Below the pieces are notes generated by a model. The model was given only the letters and a program-made list of their open reading frames with translations. It was not told the origin of the DNA and ran no database searches. The position numbers were made by a program, and so were the translations under genes. From assembly GCF_016132445.1 (NCBI RefSeq), contig NZ_CP046056.1:310001-374000 (forward strand): 64,000 nucleotides of DNA, read 5' to 3'. Positions 54,134-64,000 of this stretch are shown in pieces. The stretch's first letter is position 1. Every line of letters begins with the position of its first letter. The DNA is from Venatoribacter cucullus (GTDB taxonomy: Bacteria; Pseudomonadota; Gammaproteobacteria; Pseudomonadales; Oceanobacteraceae).

Positions 54134-55645
54134 ATGAACCGACCTTACAGCGCCCGTGATCATTTGCCCGTTGCGCTTTATCGCGCGGCCGACGTCCGGG
54201 CGATGGATCAGCAGGTTATGCACAACGAAGGCATCAGCGCTCTGCAGCTGATGGGCCGTGCCGCCGAAGCCGCTTTTGCCTGCCTGCTGCAACGCTGGCC
54301 AGAGGCCCGTTCGCTGATGGTCTTGGCCGGCCCGGGCAATAACGGCGGTGATGCCTGGTTGCTGGCCGGCCTGGCCCAGGCGCATGGTTTAGACGTGCAG
54401 TTGTACAGCCTGGGTGACCCGGCCCGCGCCAGTAGCGAGGCGCAGGCCGCGCGCCAGCAAACGCTGGCGGCCGGTGTTACCGCCGGGGCATTTAACGGTG
54501 AACTGGCGGCCGATGCCGATGTTATTGTCGATGGCTTGCTCGGTACCGGTTTACAGGGGCCGGCCGCGGCGGACTATGCCCGCCTGATTGAGGCGGTTAA
54601 TGCGCATCCGGCGCCGGTGCTGGCACTGGATATTCCTTCTGGTTTACAGGCCGATACCGGGGTGGCGGCTGGCGCGGCGGTACGTGCCGATCTGACCGTT
54701 ACCTTTATCGGTGTAAAGCGGGGTTTGTTAACCGCCGATGGTCCGGATTTATGCGGCGAGCTGGCCTTTGCAGCACTGACGCCGTTAGCCTTGGCGGCAC
54801 CAGCCGCTGGTGAACGGATCAGCTGGCACCGTCTGCAACGCAGTGGGCAGTGCTTGCCGGCGCGCCGCGGTAATGTGCACAAAGGCGATTTTGGCCATGT
54901 GCTGCTGGTGGGCGGTGAGCAGGGCTTTGGTGGAGCCATTTTACTGGCAGCGGAAGCCTGCGCCCGCAGTGGTGCCGGGCTGGTCAGTGTGGCCACCCGG
55001 CCACAACACATTACCGCCTTATTAACCCGCTGCCCGACGGTGATGGCGCACGCGGTCAATTCCGGCCTGGAACTGCAGCCTTTGGTTATGCGCGCCGATG
55101 TGCTGGCACTGGGGCCGGGGCTGGGGCAGGGCAGCTGGGGTGAATTATTGTTACAGCAGGCGTTGCAGGCAGATCAGCCGCTGGTGCTGGACGCCGATGC
55201 GCTGAATTTGCTGGCGTCGCCGGCCTGGCGCTGTGATTTTGCCGGCCGGACGGTGGTGCTGACCCCGCACCCGGGCGAAGCCGCCCGCTTACTGGGCAGC
55301 ACCATCGCGGCCGTACAGGCTGATCGCTTTGCCGCCGCCCTCCAGCTGGCGCAACAATATCAGGCGGTGGTGGTGCTGAAAGGTCAGGGCAGTATCGTCG
55401 CGGAACCCGATGGCCGGCTGGCGGTCTGCAGCGATGGTAATCCGGGAATGAGCAGTGCCGGTATGGGCGATGTGCTGACCGGTATTGTGGCGGCCTTGCT
55501 GGCGCAGGGTATGAATGCCGGCGCCGCTGCCCGTTATGCGGTGTGTCTGCATGCGGCCGCCGCCGATGTCTGGGCCGGTCAGCACGGCCGGCGCGGTATG
55601 CTGGCCAGTGATCTGGCCGCTGTGGTGCAGGAATTGGTGAATTAA
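54134..55645 (+). CDS. nnr: NAD(P)H-hydrate repair enzyme (epimerase plus dehydratase)
   Basis: Bifunctional repair of damaged NADH and NADPH hydrates. The N-terminal YjeF_N epimerase has AAEAAFACLLQRWPEA, GPGNNGGDAWLLA, VDGLLGTGL and ALDIPSGLQADTG; the C-terminal ADP-dependent dehydratase has GNVHKGDFGHVLLVGG, VLDADALNLL, LTPHPGEAARLL and NPGMSSAGMGDVLTGI. 503 residues from ATG 54134; a longer frame begins at 54068 inside the queG start region. First gene of the nnr-tsaE-amiB-mutL-miaA run, each overlapping or touching the next. Confidence 0.95.
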   Translation: MNRPYSARDHLPVALYRAADVRAMDQQVMHNEGISALQLMGRAAEAAFACLLQRWPEARSLMVLAGPGNNGGDAWLLAGLAQAHGLDVQLYSLGDPARASSEAQAARQQTLAAGVTAGAFNGELAADADVIVDGLLGTGLQGPAAADYARLIEAVNAHPAPVLALDIPSGLQADTGVAAGAAVRADLTVTFIGVKRGLLTADGPDLCGELAFAALTPLALAAPAAGERISWHRLQRSGQCLPARRGNVHKGDFGHVLLVGGEQGFGGAILLAAEACARSGAGLVSVATRPQHITALLTRCPTVMAHAVNSGLELQPLVMRADVLALGPGLGQGSWGELLLQQALQADQPLVLDADALNLLASPAWRCDFAGRTVVLTPHPGEAARLLGSTIAAVQADRFAAALQLAQQYQAVVVLKGQGSIVAEPDGRLAVCSDGNPGMSSAGMGDVLTGIVAALLAQGMNAGAAARYAVCLHAAAADVWAGQHGRRGMLASDLAAVVQELVN

Positions 55646-56121
55646 TGACGTTGTATCTGAATAACGAACAGGCCACGCTCGATTTCGCTGCCGCCTGTGC
55701 GCCGGTATTGGCAGAAGGCGGGCTGGTGTTTCTGGAGGGCACGCTGGGGGCGGGTAAAACCACCTTCAGCCGCGGTCTGATCCGGGCCTTGGGGCATGAG
55801 GGCGCAGTGAAGAGCCCCACTTACACCCTGGTAGAGGAGTATCCGCTGCCGGCCGTGACGGTGTGTCATTTTGATCTGTATCGCCTGGGCGATGCCGAAG
55901 AACTGGAATTTATGGGCATTCGTGAATATCTGCAGCAACAGGCATTGTGCCTGATTGAATGGGCCGACAAGGGCCGGGGGGTGTTGCCGGCGGCGGATCT
56001 GGTGTTGCGCCTGGCGGATGCCGGCAATGGCCGCCAGCTCAGCTGGCAGGCAGGAACGGAACGAGGCCGGCGCTGGGCAACCGCGCTGGAGCAGCTGGCA
56101 GCAACATGGGAACAGGCATGA
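55645..56121 (+). CDS. tsaE: tRNA threonylcarbamoyl-adenosine synthesis ATPase TsaE
   Basis: ATPase partner of TsaB-TsaD in making t6A37 in ANN-decoding tRNAs. 158 residues with Walker A EGTLGAGKTTFSRGL, the SPTYTLVEEY switch segment, HFDLYRL and LIEWADKG. Its ATG overlaps the nnr stop by one base (TAATG), and its own TGA overlaps the amiB ATG (ATGA), so all three are translationally coupled. Confidence 0.95.
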   Translation: MTLYLNNEQATLDFAAACAPVLAEGGLVFLEGTLGAGKTTFSRGLIRALGHEGAVKSPTYTLVEEYPLPAVTVCHFDLYRLGDAEELEFMGIREYLQQQALCLIEWADKGRGVLPAADLVLRLADAGNGRQLSWQAGTERGRRWATALEQLAATWEQA

Positions 56122-57431
56122 AGTGGTTATTGCCCTTAGTGGGATTATTCAGTGTCTGGGTGCAGGCCGATGTCCGGGATGTGCGTATCTGGCCCGGCCC
56201 GGATGGTGATACCCGCATCGTGCTGGATTTAACCAAAGCCCTGGAGCACCGCGCTTTTGATCTGAGTGCGCCCAGCCGGGTGGTACTGGATATCAGCAAC
56301 GCCCGTATGCTGAAAGATCTGGATCAGGTGGATCTTACCGGTTCGCCGGTGCGCACTCTGCGCAGTGGCCGGCATGGTCAGAATGACCTGCGTTTCGTGA
56401 TTGAGCTGCGGGAAGGGCAGGAATTCCGCACCTTTCCACTGCCGCCCAACGATATCTACGGTCACCGGCTGGTGGTTGATCTGACGGCGCGGCCGACTCC
56501 CAGGGTGGTGGGCAATCAGGCCATCAGTATCCCGGCACCGGTTAAACAATCCACTGGCCGTACCGTTACCCGCGATGTGATTGTGGCGATTGATGCTGGC
56601 CATGGCGGCGAAGACCCGGGGGCCATTGGGCCGGGCCGGGTGATGGAAAAACACGTGGTGCTGGCCATCGCCAAAGAATTACAGCGGCTGTTGCAGGACG
56701 AACCGGGTTTTACGCCGCTGCTGATCCGTACCGGTGATTACTACCTGGGCCTGCGTGAACGCGCCAGCAAGGCCCGGGCGGCCGGAGCCGATTTCTTTAT
56801 TTCCATTCATGCCGATGCCTTCAAGCACCCCAGCGCCCGCGGCGGTTCGGTGTTTATGCTGTCAGATCGCGGTGCCTCATCCGAAATGGCCAGCTATCTG
56901 GCTGACAAGGAAAACCAGTCTGACAGTATTGGCGGCGTTAAACTGGAAAATGCCGATGACCATCTGGCCATGACGCTGGTGGACTTAAGCATGACCAATA
57001 AGCGCAAAGAAAGCGTACAGCTGGGCAGCCATATTCTGGAACAGATGGGCGGTATTGCGAAGCTGCATAAATCGCAGGTGGAAGAAGCCAATTTTATGGT
57101 GCTGAAAACCCTCAGCGTTCCCGCATTGCTGGTGGAGACCGGGTTTATATCCAACCCGCAGGAAGCCAGGGCGCTGGCTGACCGCAATTATCAGAAGAAA
57201 ATGGCGCGGGCGATTTTTACCGGTACCACCCGCTATTTCCGTCGTTTTCCGCCCGATAATATGCAGCTGGCCCAGGCGCCGGCCAGCCGTGTTTATGTGG
57301 TAAGACGTGGCGATACTCTGTCGGATATCGCAGTGCGTGAAGGCGTGGCGGTCACCGCCCTGCGCCGCGCCAATGACCTGAAAAGCGACCAGCTGCGCAT
57401 TGGCCAGCAGCTGCAGATTCCGCGTTCCTGA
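56118..57431 (+). CDS. amiB: N-acetylmuramoyl-L-alanine amidase AmiB
   Basis: Exported peptidoglycan amidase used in cell separation. Signal peptide 1-17 ([15 protein letters not shown]), AMIN domain about 20-130 ([25 protein letters not shown]), amidase_3 catalytic domain about 155-375 with [15 protein letters not shown] (zinc His), [11 protein letters not shown] (zinc His) and [11 protein letters not shown] (catalytic Glu), and one LysM at the C-terminus ([18 protein letters not shown]). 437 residues from ATG 56118; the frame opens earlier, inside tsaE, but the signal peptide fixes this start. Confidence 0.95.
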   Translation: MKWLLPLVGLFSVWVQADVRDVRIWPGPDGDTRIVLDLTKALEHRAFDLSAPSRVVLDISNARMLKDLDQVDLTGSPVRTLRSGRHGQNDLRFVIELREGQEFRTFPLPPNDIYGHRLVVDLTARPTPRVVGNQAISIPAPVKQSTGRTVTRDVIVAIDAGHGGEDPGAIGPGRVMEKHVVLAIAKELQRLLQDEPGFTPLLIRTGDYYLGLRERASKARAAGADFFISIHADAFKHPSARGGSVFMLSDRGASSEMASYLADKENQSDSIGGVKLENADDHLAMTLVDLSMTNKRKESVQLGSHILEQMGGIAKLHKSQVEEANFMVLKTLSVPALLVETGFISNPQEARALADRNYQKKMARAIFTGTTRYFRRFPPDNMQLAQAPASRVYVVRRGDTLSDIAVREGVAVTALRRANDLKSDQLRIGQQLQIPRS

Positions 57432-57448
57432 CCGTGCCAGAGCAACCT

Positions 57449-59311
57449 ATGTCCCGTATTCAGCTGTTATCCCCGCGTCTGGCCAACCAGATTGCCGCCG
57501 GTGAAGTGGTCGAGCGCCCGGCCAATATCGTCAAAGAGCTGGTGGAAAACGCCCTCGATGCCGGTGCCACCCGCATTGAAATCGACGCTGAACAGGGTGG
57601 GGTGAAATTACTGCGTATCCGTGATGACGGCCATGGTATTGCCCAGGATGATCTGCCGCTGGCGTTAAGCCGCCATGCCACCAGTAAAATCACCACGCTG
57701 GATGATCTGGAAGCGGTCGCCAGCTTAGGTTTCCGTGGCGAGGCATTGGCCAGTATCAGTTCGGTGACCCGCTTAACCTTAACTTCCCACGCCCACGACA
57801 GTGATGAAGCCTGGGCGGTGGAGGCCGAAGGCCGCGATATGGCCACCCGCATCAGCCCGGCGGCACACCCGGTGGGCACTACGGTGGAAGTGCGGGATTT
57901 ATTTTTTAATACCCCGGCGCGGCGCAAATTTCTGCGCACTGAAAAAACCGAGTTCTCCCATCTGGAAGAAACGGTAAAACGCCTGGCCCTCAGCCGCTAC
58001 GACGTGGCCCTTACCCTGCGTCATAACGGCCGCACAATTCATCAGTTGCGCCCGGCCGAACGTGGCATTGAAAAAGAAAAGCGCGTCGCCAGTTTATTAA
58101 GCGCCGAATTTATCGACAGTTCAGTACACATTGATGCCGAAGCGGCGGGGCTGCAATTGCAGGGCTGGGTGGGTTTGCCGACCTTTTCCCGCTCGCAGGC
58201 CGATATGCAGTATTTCTTCGTTAATGGCCGGGTGGTGCGTGACAAGTTAGTGGTGCACGCCATTAAACAGGCCTACCGCGATGTGCTGTACCACGGCCGT
58301 CAGCCGGCCTTTGTGCTGTATTTATGGCTGGACCCGAAACTGGTGGATGTGAACGTGCACCCGACCAAACACGAAGTGCGGTTCCGCGATGGCCGGCTGG
58401 TGCACGATTTTCTGTTTCGTACCCTGCATCAGGCCCTGGGCAGTGTGCGGCCGCAGGATACTGTGGCCAGCGCCCCGGCCTATGCACTGAATGCGGCCGC
58501 CGAACCGGTCAGTGGTGTGGCCGCCGGTGAGTTTCAGCAGCAGGAGCGGCTGAACTGGCAGGTGCCGGTCAGCAACCTGCAGGACCTGAACCGGCCAGCC
58601 TATCAGCCGGCGTATGCACCAGCGTTTAATACGGCGCCGGCTGCCAGTGCGGTGGCGGGGCAGCTGGATACTTTGCGGCAGATGAATCAGCCCCTGTCCG
58701 CGGCCATGCCGGCTGGCGATGCCGATATGCCGCCGCTGGGGTTCGCCATCGCGCAATTGCACGGCATTTATATTCTGTCGCAGAACGCCCAGGGCATGGT
58801 GATTGTGGATATGCACGCGGCCCACGAGCGCATTACTTATGAGCGTTTGAAGCAGGCGGTGGACGAGCAGGGTGTCGCCAGTCAGCCGTTGCTGGTGCCG
58901 GTGACCCTGGCGGTCAGTGAGCGTGAAGCCGACACCGCCGAACAGTTTGCCGCTGAGTTTTTACAGCTGGGGGTCGAGCTGGCGCGCATGGGGCCGGAAA
59001 ATATTGTCGTGCGTCGTATCCCGGTATTGCTGCAGCAGGCGGAAGTGCCGCAGCTGATTACCGATATGCTCGGTGACCTGCTCGAACACGGCACCTCCGA
59101 CCGTATTCTGGCGCATCGTAATGAACTGCTGGCGACTATGGCCTGCCACGGTTCGGTTCGTGCCAACCGCCGCCTGAGTATTCCGGAAATGAACGCCTTA
59201 TTGCGCGATATGGAGGCCACCGAGCGCAGCGGCCAGTGCAATCATGGCCGTCCGACCTGGACGCAACTGAGCATGGCCGAGCTCGATAAACTCTTTCTGC
59301 GGGGACGCTGA
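57449..59311 (+). CDS. mutL: DNA mismatch repair protein MutL
   Basis: GHKL ATPase that links MutS to strand removal. The N-terminal ATPase has [52 protein letters not shown] and the [12 protein letters not shown] loop. The C-terminal dimerisation domain from about 430 has [10 protein letters not shown], and [11 protein letters not shown] near the end. The DQHA-x2-E-x4-E endonuclease motif is absent (DMHAAHERI instead), as in E. coli-type MutL that works with MutH or other nicking. 620 residues from ATG 57449; GTG 57434 is an alternative. The TGA overlaps the miaA ATG by one base. Confidence 0.95.
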   Translation: MSRIQLLSPRLANQIAAGEVVERPANIVKELVENALDAGATRIEIDAEQGGVKLLRIRDDGHGIAQDDLPLALSRHATSKITTLDDLEAVASLGFRGEALASISSVTRLTLTSHAHDSDEAWAVEAEGRDMATRISPAAHPVGTTVEVRDLFFNTPARRKFLRTEKTEFSHLEETVKRLALSRYDVALTLRHNGRTIHQLRPAERGIEKEKRVASLLSAEFIDSSVHIDAEAAGLQLQGWVGLPTFSRSQADMQYFFVNGRVVRDKLVVHAIKQAYRDVLYHGRQPAFVLYLWLDPKLVDVNVHPTKHEVRFRDGRLVHDFLFRTLHQALGSVRPQDTVASAPAYALNAAAEPVSGVAAGEFQQQERLNWQVPVSNLQDLNRPAYQPAYAPAFNTAPAASAVAGQLDTLRQMNQPLSAAMPAGDADMPPLGFAIAQLHGIYILSQNAQGMVIVDMHAAHERITYERLKQAVDEQGVASQPLLVPVTLAVSEREADTAEQFAAEFLQLGVELARMGPENIVVRRIPVLLQQAEVPQLITDMLGDLLEHGTSDRILAHRNELLATMACHGSVRANRRLSIPEMNALLRDMEATERSGQCNHGRPTWTQLSMAELDKLFLRGR

Positions 59312-60270
59312 TGACCACGCCAACCGGCCTGCCGCCGGCGATCTTTTTAATGGGTCCGACCGCATCGGGTAAAACCGCGCTGGCGCTGGAATTGGTTAAG
59401 CGCTATCCGTGCGAAATCATCAGCGTCGATTCGGCGCTGATTTATAAAGGCATGGATATCGGCACGGCCAAGCCCGATGCAGAAATGCTGCAACAAGCCC
59501 CGCACCGGCTGATTGATCTGATCGATCCGGCCGACAGCTATTCTGCGGCCAATTTCCGCACTGACGCATTGCGGGAGATGGCTGAGATTACCGCCGCCGG
59601 CAAAGTGCCGCTGCTGGTGGGCGGCACCATGATGTATTTCAAATTTCTGCGCGACGGCGCCGCCGATTTACCCCAGGCCGATGAAGCCATTCGTGAGCAG
59701 TTGTTGCAGGATGGTTTGCGGCTGGGCTGGCCGGCCATGCACGCGCGGCTGGCCGAGGTCGATCCGCAGGCCGCCGAGCGTCTTAAACCCAATGACTCGC
59801 AACGCATTCAGCGGGCGCTGGAAGTTTATGCGGTATCCGGCAAAACACTGTCGCAATTCTGGGCCGAGCAGCAGAGCGAGCCACTGCCGTACAACCTGGT
59901 GTCGCTGGCCGTGTGTCCCACCGATCGTGCTGTGCTGCACCAACGCATTGCGCTGCGCTTCCGGCAAATGCTGGAACAAGGCTTCGTTGATGAGGTCAGA
60001 GCGCTGTATGCGCGGGGTGATCTGAACGTGAATATGCCGTCGGTACGCTGTGTCGGATACCGCCAGGTATGGGACTATCTGGACGGCAAATATGATTATG
60101 AGGAAATGGTGGAGCGTGGCATCATAGCCACTCGCCAGCTTGCCAAGCGTCAGATTACCTGGTTACGCAGCTGGCCCGACCTGCACTGGCTGGATTCCGG
60201 AGATCGTAATCTTCTGCAATCTGCCTTGAAAATACTGCATGCCAACGCCATATTTGATTTGCCGTCCTGA
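59311..60270 (+). CDS. miaA: tRNA dimethylallyltransferase
   Basis: Adds the dimethylallyl group to A37 of UNN-reading tRNAs. P-loop [11 protein letters not shown] near residue 11, [33 protein letters not shown], and [14 protein letters not shown] in the C-terminal half. 319 residues, normal. It is coupled to mutL by a one-base overlap; hfq follows after 99 bp, the widely conserved miaA-hfq-hflX arrangement. Confidence 0.96.
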   Translation: MTTPTGLPPAIFLMGPTASGKTALALELVKRYPCEIISVDSALIYKGMDIGTAKPDAEMLQQAPHRLIDLIDPADSYSAANFRTDALREMAEITAAGKVPLLVGGTMMYFKFLRDGAADLPQADEAIREQLLQDGLRLGWPAMHARLAEVDPQAAERLKPNDSQRIQRALEVYAVSGKTLSQFWAEQQSEPLPYNLVSLAVCPTDRAVLHQRIALRFRQMLEQGFVDEVRALYARGDLNVNMPSVRCVGYRQVWDYLDGKYDYEEMVERGIIATRQLAKRQITWLRSWPDLHWLDSGDRNLLQSALKILHANAIFDLPS

Positions 60271-60325
60271 CCGCACTGATGTTGCTGAGTTTCTCCGGAC
60301 GACAGGGACTTACTTATCTTTTTTC

Positions 60326-60346
60326 GCTGTCCCCGTTTTGGACAGC
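60326..60346 (+). other. Stem-loop in the hfq leader
   Basis: GCTGTCC-CCGTTTT-GGACAGC forms a 7-bp stem 23 bp before the hfq ATG, preceded by a T6 run. It could be a leader hairpin of the hfq message. No bound factor can be named. Confidence 0.5.
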
Positions 60347-60369
60347 ACACCTATATTGAGGAGAACAAC

Positions 60370-60627
60370 ATGTCAAAAGGGCATTCCTTACAAGACCCTT
60401 ACCTGAATCAGCTGCGCAAGGAACGTATTCCTGTGTCCATCTTTCTGGTCAACGGCATCAAACTGCAGGGCCAGATTGAATCCTTCGACCAGTTTGTGAT
60501 TCTGCTGAAAAACACCGTCAGCCAGATGGTTTACAAACACGCAATTTCTACCGTTGTGCCGTCACGCAATGTGCGCATCCAGCCGCTGGATGGCCAGAGC
60601 GAAGGTGATGACGACAGCGACGCTTAA
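60370..60627 (+). CDS. hfq: RNA chaperone Hfq
   Basis: Hexameric Sm-like chaperone for small RNAs. 85 residues with the Hfq Sm1 motif ([27 protein letters not shown]) and Sm2 motif [12 protein letters not shown]; the distal and proximal binding residues of the [12 protein letters not shown]-terminus are present. The short acidic tail ([11 protein letters not shown]) is the usual variable end. TTGAGGAGAAC gives a strong ribosome-binding site before ATG 60370. hflX follows 20 bp downstream. Confidence 0.97.
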   Translation: MSKGHSLQDPYLNQLRKERIPVSIFLVNGIKLQGQIESFDQFVILLKNTVSQMVYKHAISTVVPSRNVRIQPLDGQSEGDDDSDA

Positions 60628-60647
60628 TTACTGCAGGAGCCGCTTTC

Positions 60648-61958
60648 TTGTTCTTTGAACGTCCCGATCACGGCGGCGAAACCGCAATACTGGTGCACAT
60701 CGATTTCCCGGAAGGGGCGAACCGCGAAGATCTCAGCGAGTTTCAGGAGCTGGTGATTTCCGCGGGTGCCGAGCCGGTGGGGTTGGTGACCACCAAGCGG
60801 GCCAAGCCCGATGCCAAAACCTTTATCGGCAAAGGCAAGGTGGAAGAAATCGCCGCTTTGCTGCGTCTGCACGATGCCCATCTGGTGATTTTCAATCACG
60901 CCCTCACGCCCAGCCAGGAACGTAACCTGGAAAAAGAATTACAGGCCCGGGTACTCGACCGTACCGGCCTGATTCTGGATATTTTTGCCCAGCGCGCCCG
61001 TACTCACGAAGGTAAGCTGCAGGTAGAACTGGCCCAGCTGGAATACCAGTCCACCCGACTGGTGCGCGGCTGGACCCACCTGGAACGGCAAAAGGGCGGT
61101 ATTGGTTTGCGCGGCCCGGGTGAAACCCAGCTGGAAACCGACCGCCGGCTGCTGCGCGAGCGGGTGAAAAACATTCATGCGCGACTGGACAAAGTACATG
61201 CCCAGCGCGACCAGAACCGCCGTGCCCGCAAGCGTTCCGCCATTCCTGGCGTGGCCATTGTAGGCTATACCAACGCCGGTAAATCGACCCTCTTTAATAC
61301 GCTGACCAGCGCTGAGGTTTACGCCGCTGACCAGCTGTTCGCTACCCTTGACCCGACCCTGCGCCGGCTGGCCATCGATAATGTCGGTGAAATTGTGCTG
61401 GCCGATACCGTGGGCTTTATCCGTCATTTGCCGCACAAGCTGGTGGAAGCCTTTCAGGCGACCCTGCAGGAGGCGGCCGAAGCGGATTTATTAATGCATG
61501 TGATCGACTGCGCTGCTGCCGAACGGGAAGGCAATATCCAGCAGGTTGAGCTGGTGCTGAAAGAAATTGAAGCCGACAGCGTGCCGCAGCTGCGGGTGTA
61601 TAACAAAATTGATCTGCTCGGCCATGCCCAGCCACGCATTGACCGCGATGATCAGGGCCGCCCGGTGGCGGTGTGGGTGTCGGCCCAGCAGCGGCTGGGG
61701 CTGGACTTACTGGCGCAGGCGCTCAGCGAACTGCTGGGCAGCGAGTTGTATTGCGGCGACATTCTGCTGCATCCGGCCGATGCCCGCTTGCGGGCAATTC
61801 TTTACGAACTGGGCGCGGTGCAGCAGGAACGCTGCGAAGAAAATGGTGATATGGTAGTCGCCCTGCGGCTGCAGCTGCAGGATTTTAAACGCGCACTGTC
61901 CCGTGCCGGTGTCGATGAACAACGCTTTCTGACGCCGGTGCGCGAAGCCTGGCATTAA
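60648..61958 (+). CDS. hflX: Ribosome-rescue GTPase HflX
   Basis: GTPase that splits stalled ribosomes under stress. N-terminal HflX domain (KTFIGKGKVEEIAALL, IFNHALTPSQERNLEKEL), a coiled linker with GRRxL-like DRRLLRERVKNIHARL, then the G domain from about 200: GYTNAGKSTLFN, DTVGFIRHLP, NKIDLL. 436 residues. The start is TTG 60648 with GCAGGAG 10 nt upstream; no ATG precedes the conserved FERPDHGGETAILVHIDF. Part of hfq-hflX-hflK-hflC. Confidence 0.95.
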   Translation: MFFERPDHGGETAILVHIDFPEGANREDLSEFQELVISAGAEPVGLVTTKRAKPDAKTFIGKGKVEEIAALLRLHDAHLVIFNHALTPSQERNLEKELQARVLDRTGLILDIFAQRARTHEGKLQVELAQLEYQSTRLVRGWTHLERQKGGIGLRGPGETQLETDRRLLRERVKNIHARLDKVHAQRDQNRRARKRSAIPGVAIVGYTNAGKSTLFNTLTSAEVYAADQLFATLDPTLRRLAIDNVGEIVLADTVGFIRHLPHKLVEAFQATLQEAAEADLLMHVIDCAAAEREGNIQQVELVLKEIEADSVPQLRVYNKIDLLGHAQPRIDRDDQGRPVAVWVSAQQRLGLDLLAQALSELLGSELYCGDILLHPADARLRAILYELGAVQQERCEENGDMVVALRLQLQDFKRALSRAGVDEQRFLTPVREAWH

Positions 61959-62047
61959 GCCGTCTTCGTTTGTGCCGGTAAAATTGGGTATGATCCCGCA
62001 CACTGCCCTGTGGCAGACTGAATTTATGTGCCTGACTGGAGTGAACT

Positions 62048-63232
62048 ATGGCCTGGAATGAGCCCGGCGGAAAGGGCAATCCGAATGATCCCTGGGGAAA
62101 TAATAACCGCGGTGGTAATAACAACCGTGGTAATCAACCGCCGGATCTGGATGAAGCCCTGAAGCAGCTGATGGATAAACTGAACGGCTTGTTCGGTGGT
62201 GGCAAACGCAACAATAACAGCAACGGCGGCAGCACTGGCGGCAGCGGTGGCTTTATTGGCATTCTGGTGGTCGTACTGGGCATCGTACTGGTGTTCAACT
62301 CGGTGTACACCTTGGATGAGCAGGAGCGTGGCGTGGTGATGCGCCTGGGTAAATACCAGGAAACCGTTAACCCCGGTCTGCACTTCAAATTACCGCTGCT
62401 GGATCAGGTGATCGCGGTGAATACCACGGCCGTCCGTACGCTGGAAATCCGCGAGCGGATGCTGACCGAAGACGAAAATATCGTCGAAGTTGAGCTGAAC
62501 GCTCAGTACCGTGTGGCTGATCCGGTGTCCTTTGCGTTACGCATTGAACAACCGGAACGTGCCCTGCAGGTAGCCGCTCAGAGTGCGCTGCGCCACGAAG
62601 TGGGCTCGGCCATTATGGATCAGGTGTTAACCGCTGGCCGGGCCGAACTGGCCGATCGTATTCAGATCCGTCTGCAGGATTATCTGGGTCGTTACCAGAC
62701 AGGTATGGTGCTGACCAACGTCAACATTAAGGATGCCCGTCCGCCCGAGCAGGTGCGCGCCGCGTTCGACGATGTGCAGGTCGCCAAGCTGGATAAAGAG
62801 CGCATCATCAACGAAGCCGAAGCGTACGCCAATGCGGTGGTGCCGGAAGCCCGTGGTCGCGCCCAGCGTCAGCTGGAAGAAGCCCGTGCTTACAAAGAGC
62901 GCCTGATCGCCCGCGCTGAGGGTGAAGCGGAGCGTTTCAACAAACTGTATGCCGAGTACCGTCGTGCCCCGCAGGTTACCCGCGAGCGTCTGTATATTGA
63001 ATCGGTTTCCGAGGTTTACACCAACGCCAGCAAAGTGCTGGTGGATGTTAAAGGTGGTAACAACATGATGTATCTGCCGCTGGATAAGCTGATGCAGAAC
63101 ATGCCGGCGGCGCCAGGCAGTACCGGTCTGACCAGTGCTGACTTCTCGCGTCTGACCGATCAGGTACTGAATGAACTGCGCACCCGTCAGGGTGCCACCC
63201 AGACCAACACTGTCCGTCGGGAGGGTCGTTAA
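62048..63232 (+). CDS. hflK: FtsH protease modulator HflK
   Basis: Membrane-anchored SPFH/Band 7 protein that with HflC forms the cage around FtsH. The N-terminal 70 residues are Gly/Asn-rich (GNNNRGGNNNRGNQ), then one transmembrane helix (GFIGILVVVLGIVLVFNSVY), then the SPFH domain (DEQERGVVMRLGKYQETVNP) and a long coiled region (ARGRAQRQLEEARAYKERLI). 394 residues. Periplasmic topology is known for the family. The TAA overlaps the hflC ATG by one base. Confidence 0.95.
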   Translation: MAWNEPGGKGNPNDPWGNNNRGGNNNRGNQPPDLDEALKQLMDKLNGLFGGGKRNNNSNGGSTGGSGGFIGILVVVLGIVLVFNSVYTLDEQERGVVMRLGKYQETVNPGLHFKLPLLDQVIAVNTTAVRTLEIRERMLTEDENIVEVELNAQYRVADPVSFALRIEQPERALQVAAQSALRHEVGSAIMDQVLTAGRAELADRIQIRLQDYLGRYQTGMVLTNVNIKDARPPEQVRAAFDDVQVAKLDKERIINEAEAYANAVVPEARGRAQRQLEEARAYKERLIARAEGEAERFNKLYAEYRRAPQVTRERLYIESVSEVYTNASKVLVDVKGGNNMMYLPLDKLMQNMPAAPGSTGLTSADFSRLTDQVLNELRTRQGATQTNTVRREGR

Positions 63233-64000
63233 TGTCTCCTAAAGCGTTATTAAGCCTTATTGTGCTGGGCGGCGTGCTGTTGCTGGCCAGCCAGGGCCTG
63301 TATGTAGTGAAAGAAACCGAACGTGCCATCAAACTGAAATTCGGTGAGGTGGTGGAAGCCGACCTGCAACCCGGTCTGCACTGGAAAGTGCCCTTTATCG
63401 AAGTGGTTAAGCGCTTTGATGCGCGGGTGATGACGCTGGATACTAACCCGTCACGTTTCCTGACTGCCGGTAAGAAATACGTCATTGTTGATGCCTTCGC
63501 TAAATGGCGCATCAAAGACGTACGCGCTTACTACAAGGCTACCTCCGGCAGCCGTCTGGAAGCCACCAACCTGCTGGCGGCGCTGCTGAACAAAGGCCTG
63601 CGCGATGGCATTGCGGGCCGTACCCTGCACGAAGTGGTGTCCGGTGAGCGGGATGCGCTGATGACCATTCTGACCGCGCAGCTGAACGAACAAACTCAGG
63701 TTGAACTGGGTATTGAAGTGCTGGATATGCGGGTAAAAGCCATCGACCTGCCGGAAGACCTGAGTCGTTCGGTGTACAACCGCATGGCCGCCGAACGGAA
63801 CCGTGAAGCCCGTGAGCACCGCTCTCAGGGTCAGGAATTGTCGGAAGGTATTCAGGCTGATGCCGATCGTCAGAAAGTGGTGCTTGAGGCCGAAGCTTAC
63901 CGTGAAGCCGAACAAACCCGCGGTGAAGGCGATGCCGAAGCGGCGCGTATTTATGCCTCGGCTTACAACAAAGATCCGGAGTTCTACGCCTTTACGCGCA
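63232..64000 (+). CDS. hflC: FtsH protease modulator HflC, partial
   Basis: The first 256 residues are in the window; the gene leaves at the right edge. Signal-anchor helix LLSLIVLGGVLLLASQGLYV, then the SPFH domain starting VKETERAIKLKFGEV, with PGLHWKVPFIEVVKRFDAR and the downstream helix AAERNREAREHRSQGQE. Usual length is about 290 residues, so about 35 are missing. Coupled to hflK by ATG overlap. Confidence 0.95.
   Translation, partial: MSPKALLSLIVLGGVLLLASQGLYVVKETERAIKLKFGEVVEADLQPGLHWKVPFIEVVKRFDARVMTLDTNPSRFLTAGKKYVIVDAFAKWRIKDVRAYYKATSGSRLEATNLLAALLNKGLRDGIAGRTLHEVVSGERDALMTILTAQLNEQTQVELGIEVLDMRVKAIDLPEDLSRSVYNRMAAERNREAREHRSQGQELSEGIQADADRQKVVLEAEAYREAEQTRGEGDAEAARIYASAYNKDPEFYAFTR

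Noticed and set aside
55086-55820. 244-codon minus-strand frame opposite nnr
   Set aside because: It is the high-G+C shadow of nnr; the translation is Pro/Arg-rich without motifs.
1-64000. CRISPR arrays
   Set aside because: The only regular direct repeats are the two 7-bp tandem arrays without spacers and the hexanucleotide tract; no cas genes are present.

Overview
The window looks like a chromosomal segment of a marine-type gammaproteobacterium of the Oceanospirillales/Pseudomonadales group. The evidence is gene order: the block fimX-like, PilZ-like protein, psd, rhodanese, HDOD-GAF, motAB, rsgA, orn, queG, nnr, tsaE, amiB, mutL, miaA, hfq, hflX, hflK, hflC matches the Pseudomonas arrangement almost gene for gene. 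The nusB-ribH-ribBX-ribE-ribD-nrdR block and the ssb/MFS/uvrA neighbourhood also fit. The genus cannot be fixed from sequence reading alone.

Layout. 1-1.8 kb: the end of a Cys/Met-metabolism PLP enzyme, rluF, and a DUF1622 membrane protein whose start codon appears lost. 1.83-6.25 kb: a minus-strand array of AT-richer gene cassettes separated by attC-like sites with no integrase in view (CALIN type). It carries three unrecognised genes (two secreted), an AIPR-family defence gene, and a HEPN-motif gene followed by a tRNA-like RNA with a greatly extended anticodon arm. 6.6-10.2 kb: TetR regulator, Baeyer-Villiger monooxygenase and alpha/beta hydrolase, with a 262-bp MITE-like repeat. 10.2-12.5 kb: small lipoproteins, ybaK, DUF1653 and SIMPL proteins. 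12.6-18.1 kb: thiamine, riboflavin and NrdR genes on the minus strand. 19.1-20.1 kb: a gene-free tract built of large inverted repeats and branched stem-loop elements. 20.1-31.1 kb: glyA, a large GGDEF-EAL sensor, ettA, PilZ, FAH-family protein, ssb, a YajR-like transporter. 31.4-35.6 kb: CsgD-like regulator, uvrA, tapT. 35.6-37.2 kb: a periplasmic phosphate-binding-like protein and a porin. 37.3-64 kb: a degenerate class III cyclase, a small unannotated gene, serB, and then the conserved block ending in partial hflC.

Functionally the window is mostly housekeeping: riboflavin synthesis, translation factors and tRNA modification, repair, cell wall amidase, membrane proteostasis. A second theme is cyclic-di-GMP and surface behaviour: one GGDEF-EAL sensor, one GAF-GGDEF cyclase, a FimX homologue, two PilZ-type proteins, a CsgD-like regulator and MotAB.

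The unusual parts are the cassette array with its HEPN/tRNA-like unit, the two identical-length MITE copies (each end-joined to a TAA stop codon), the 1-kb hairpin region with compensatory base changes between its two arms, and a shared 7-bp tandem-repeat module at two loci.
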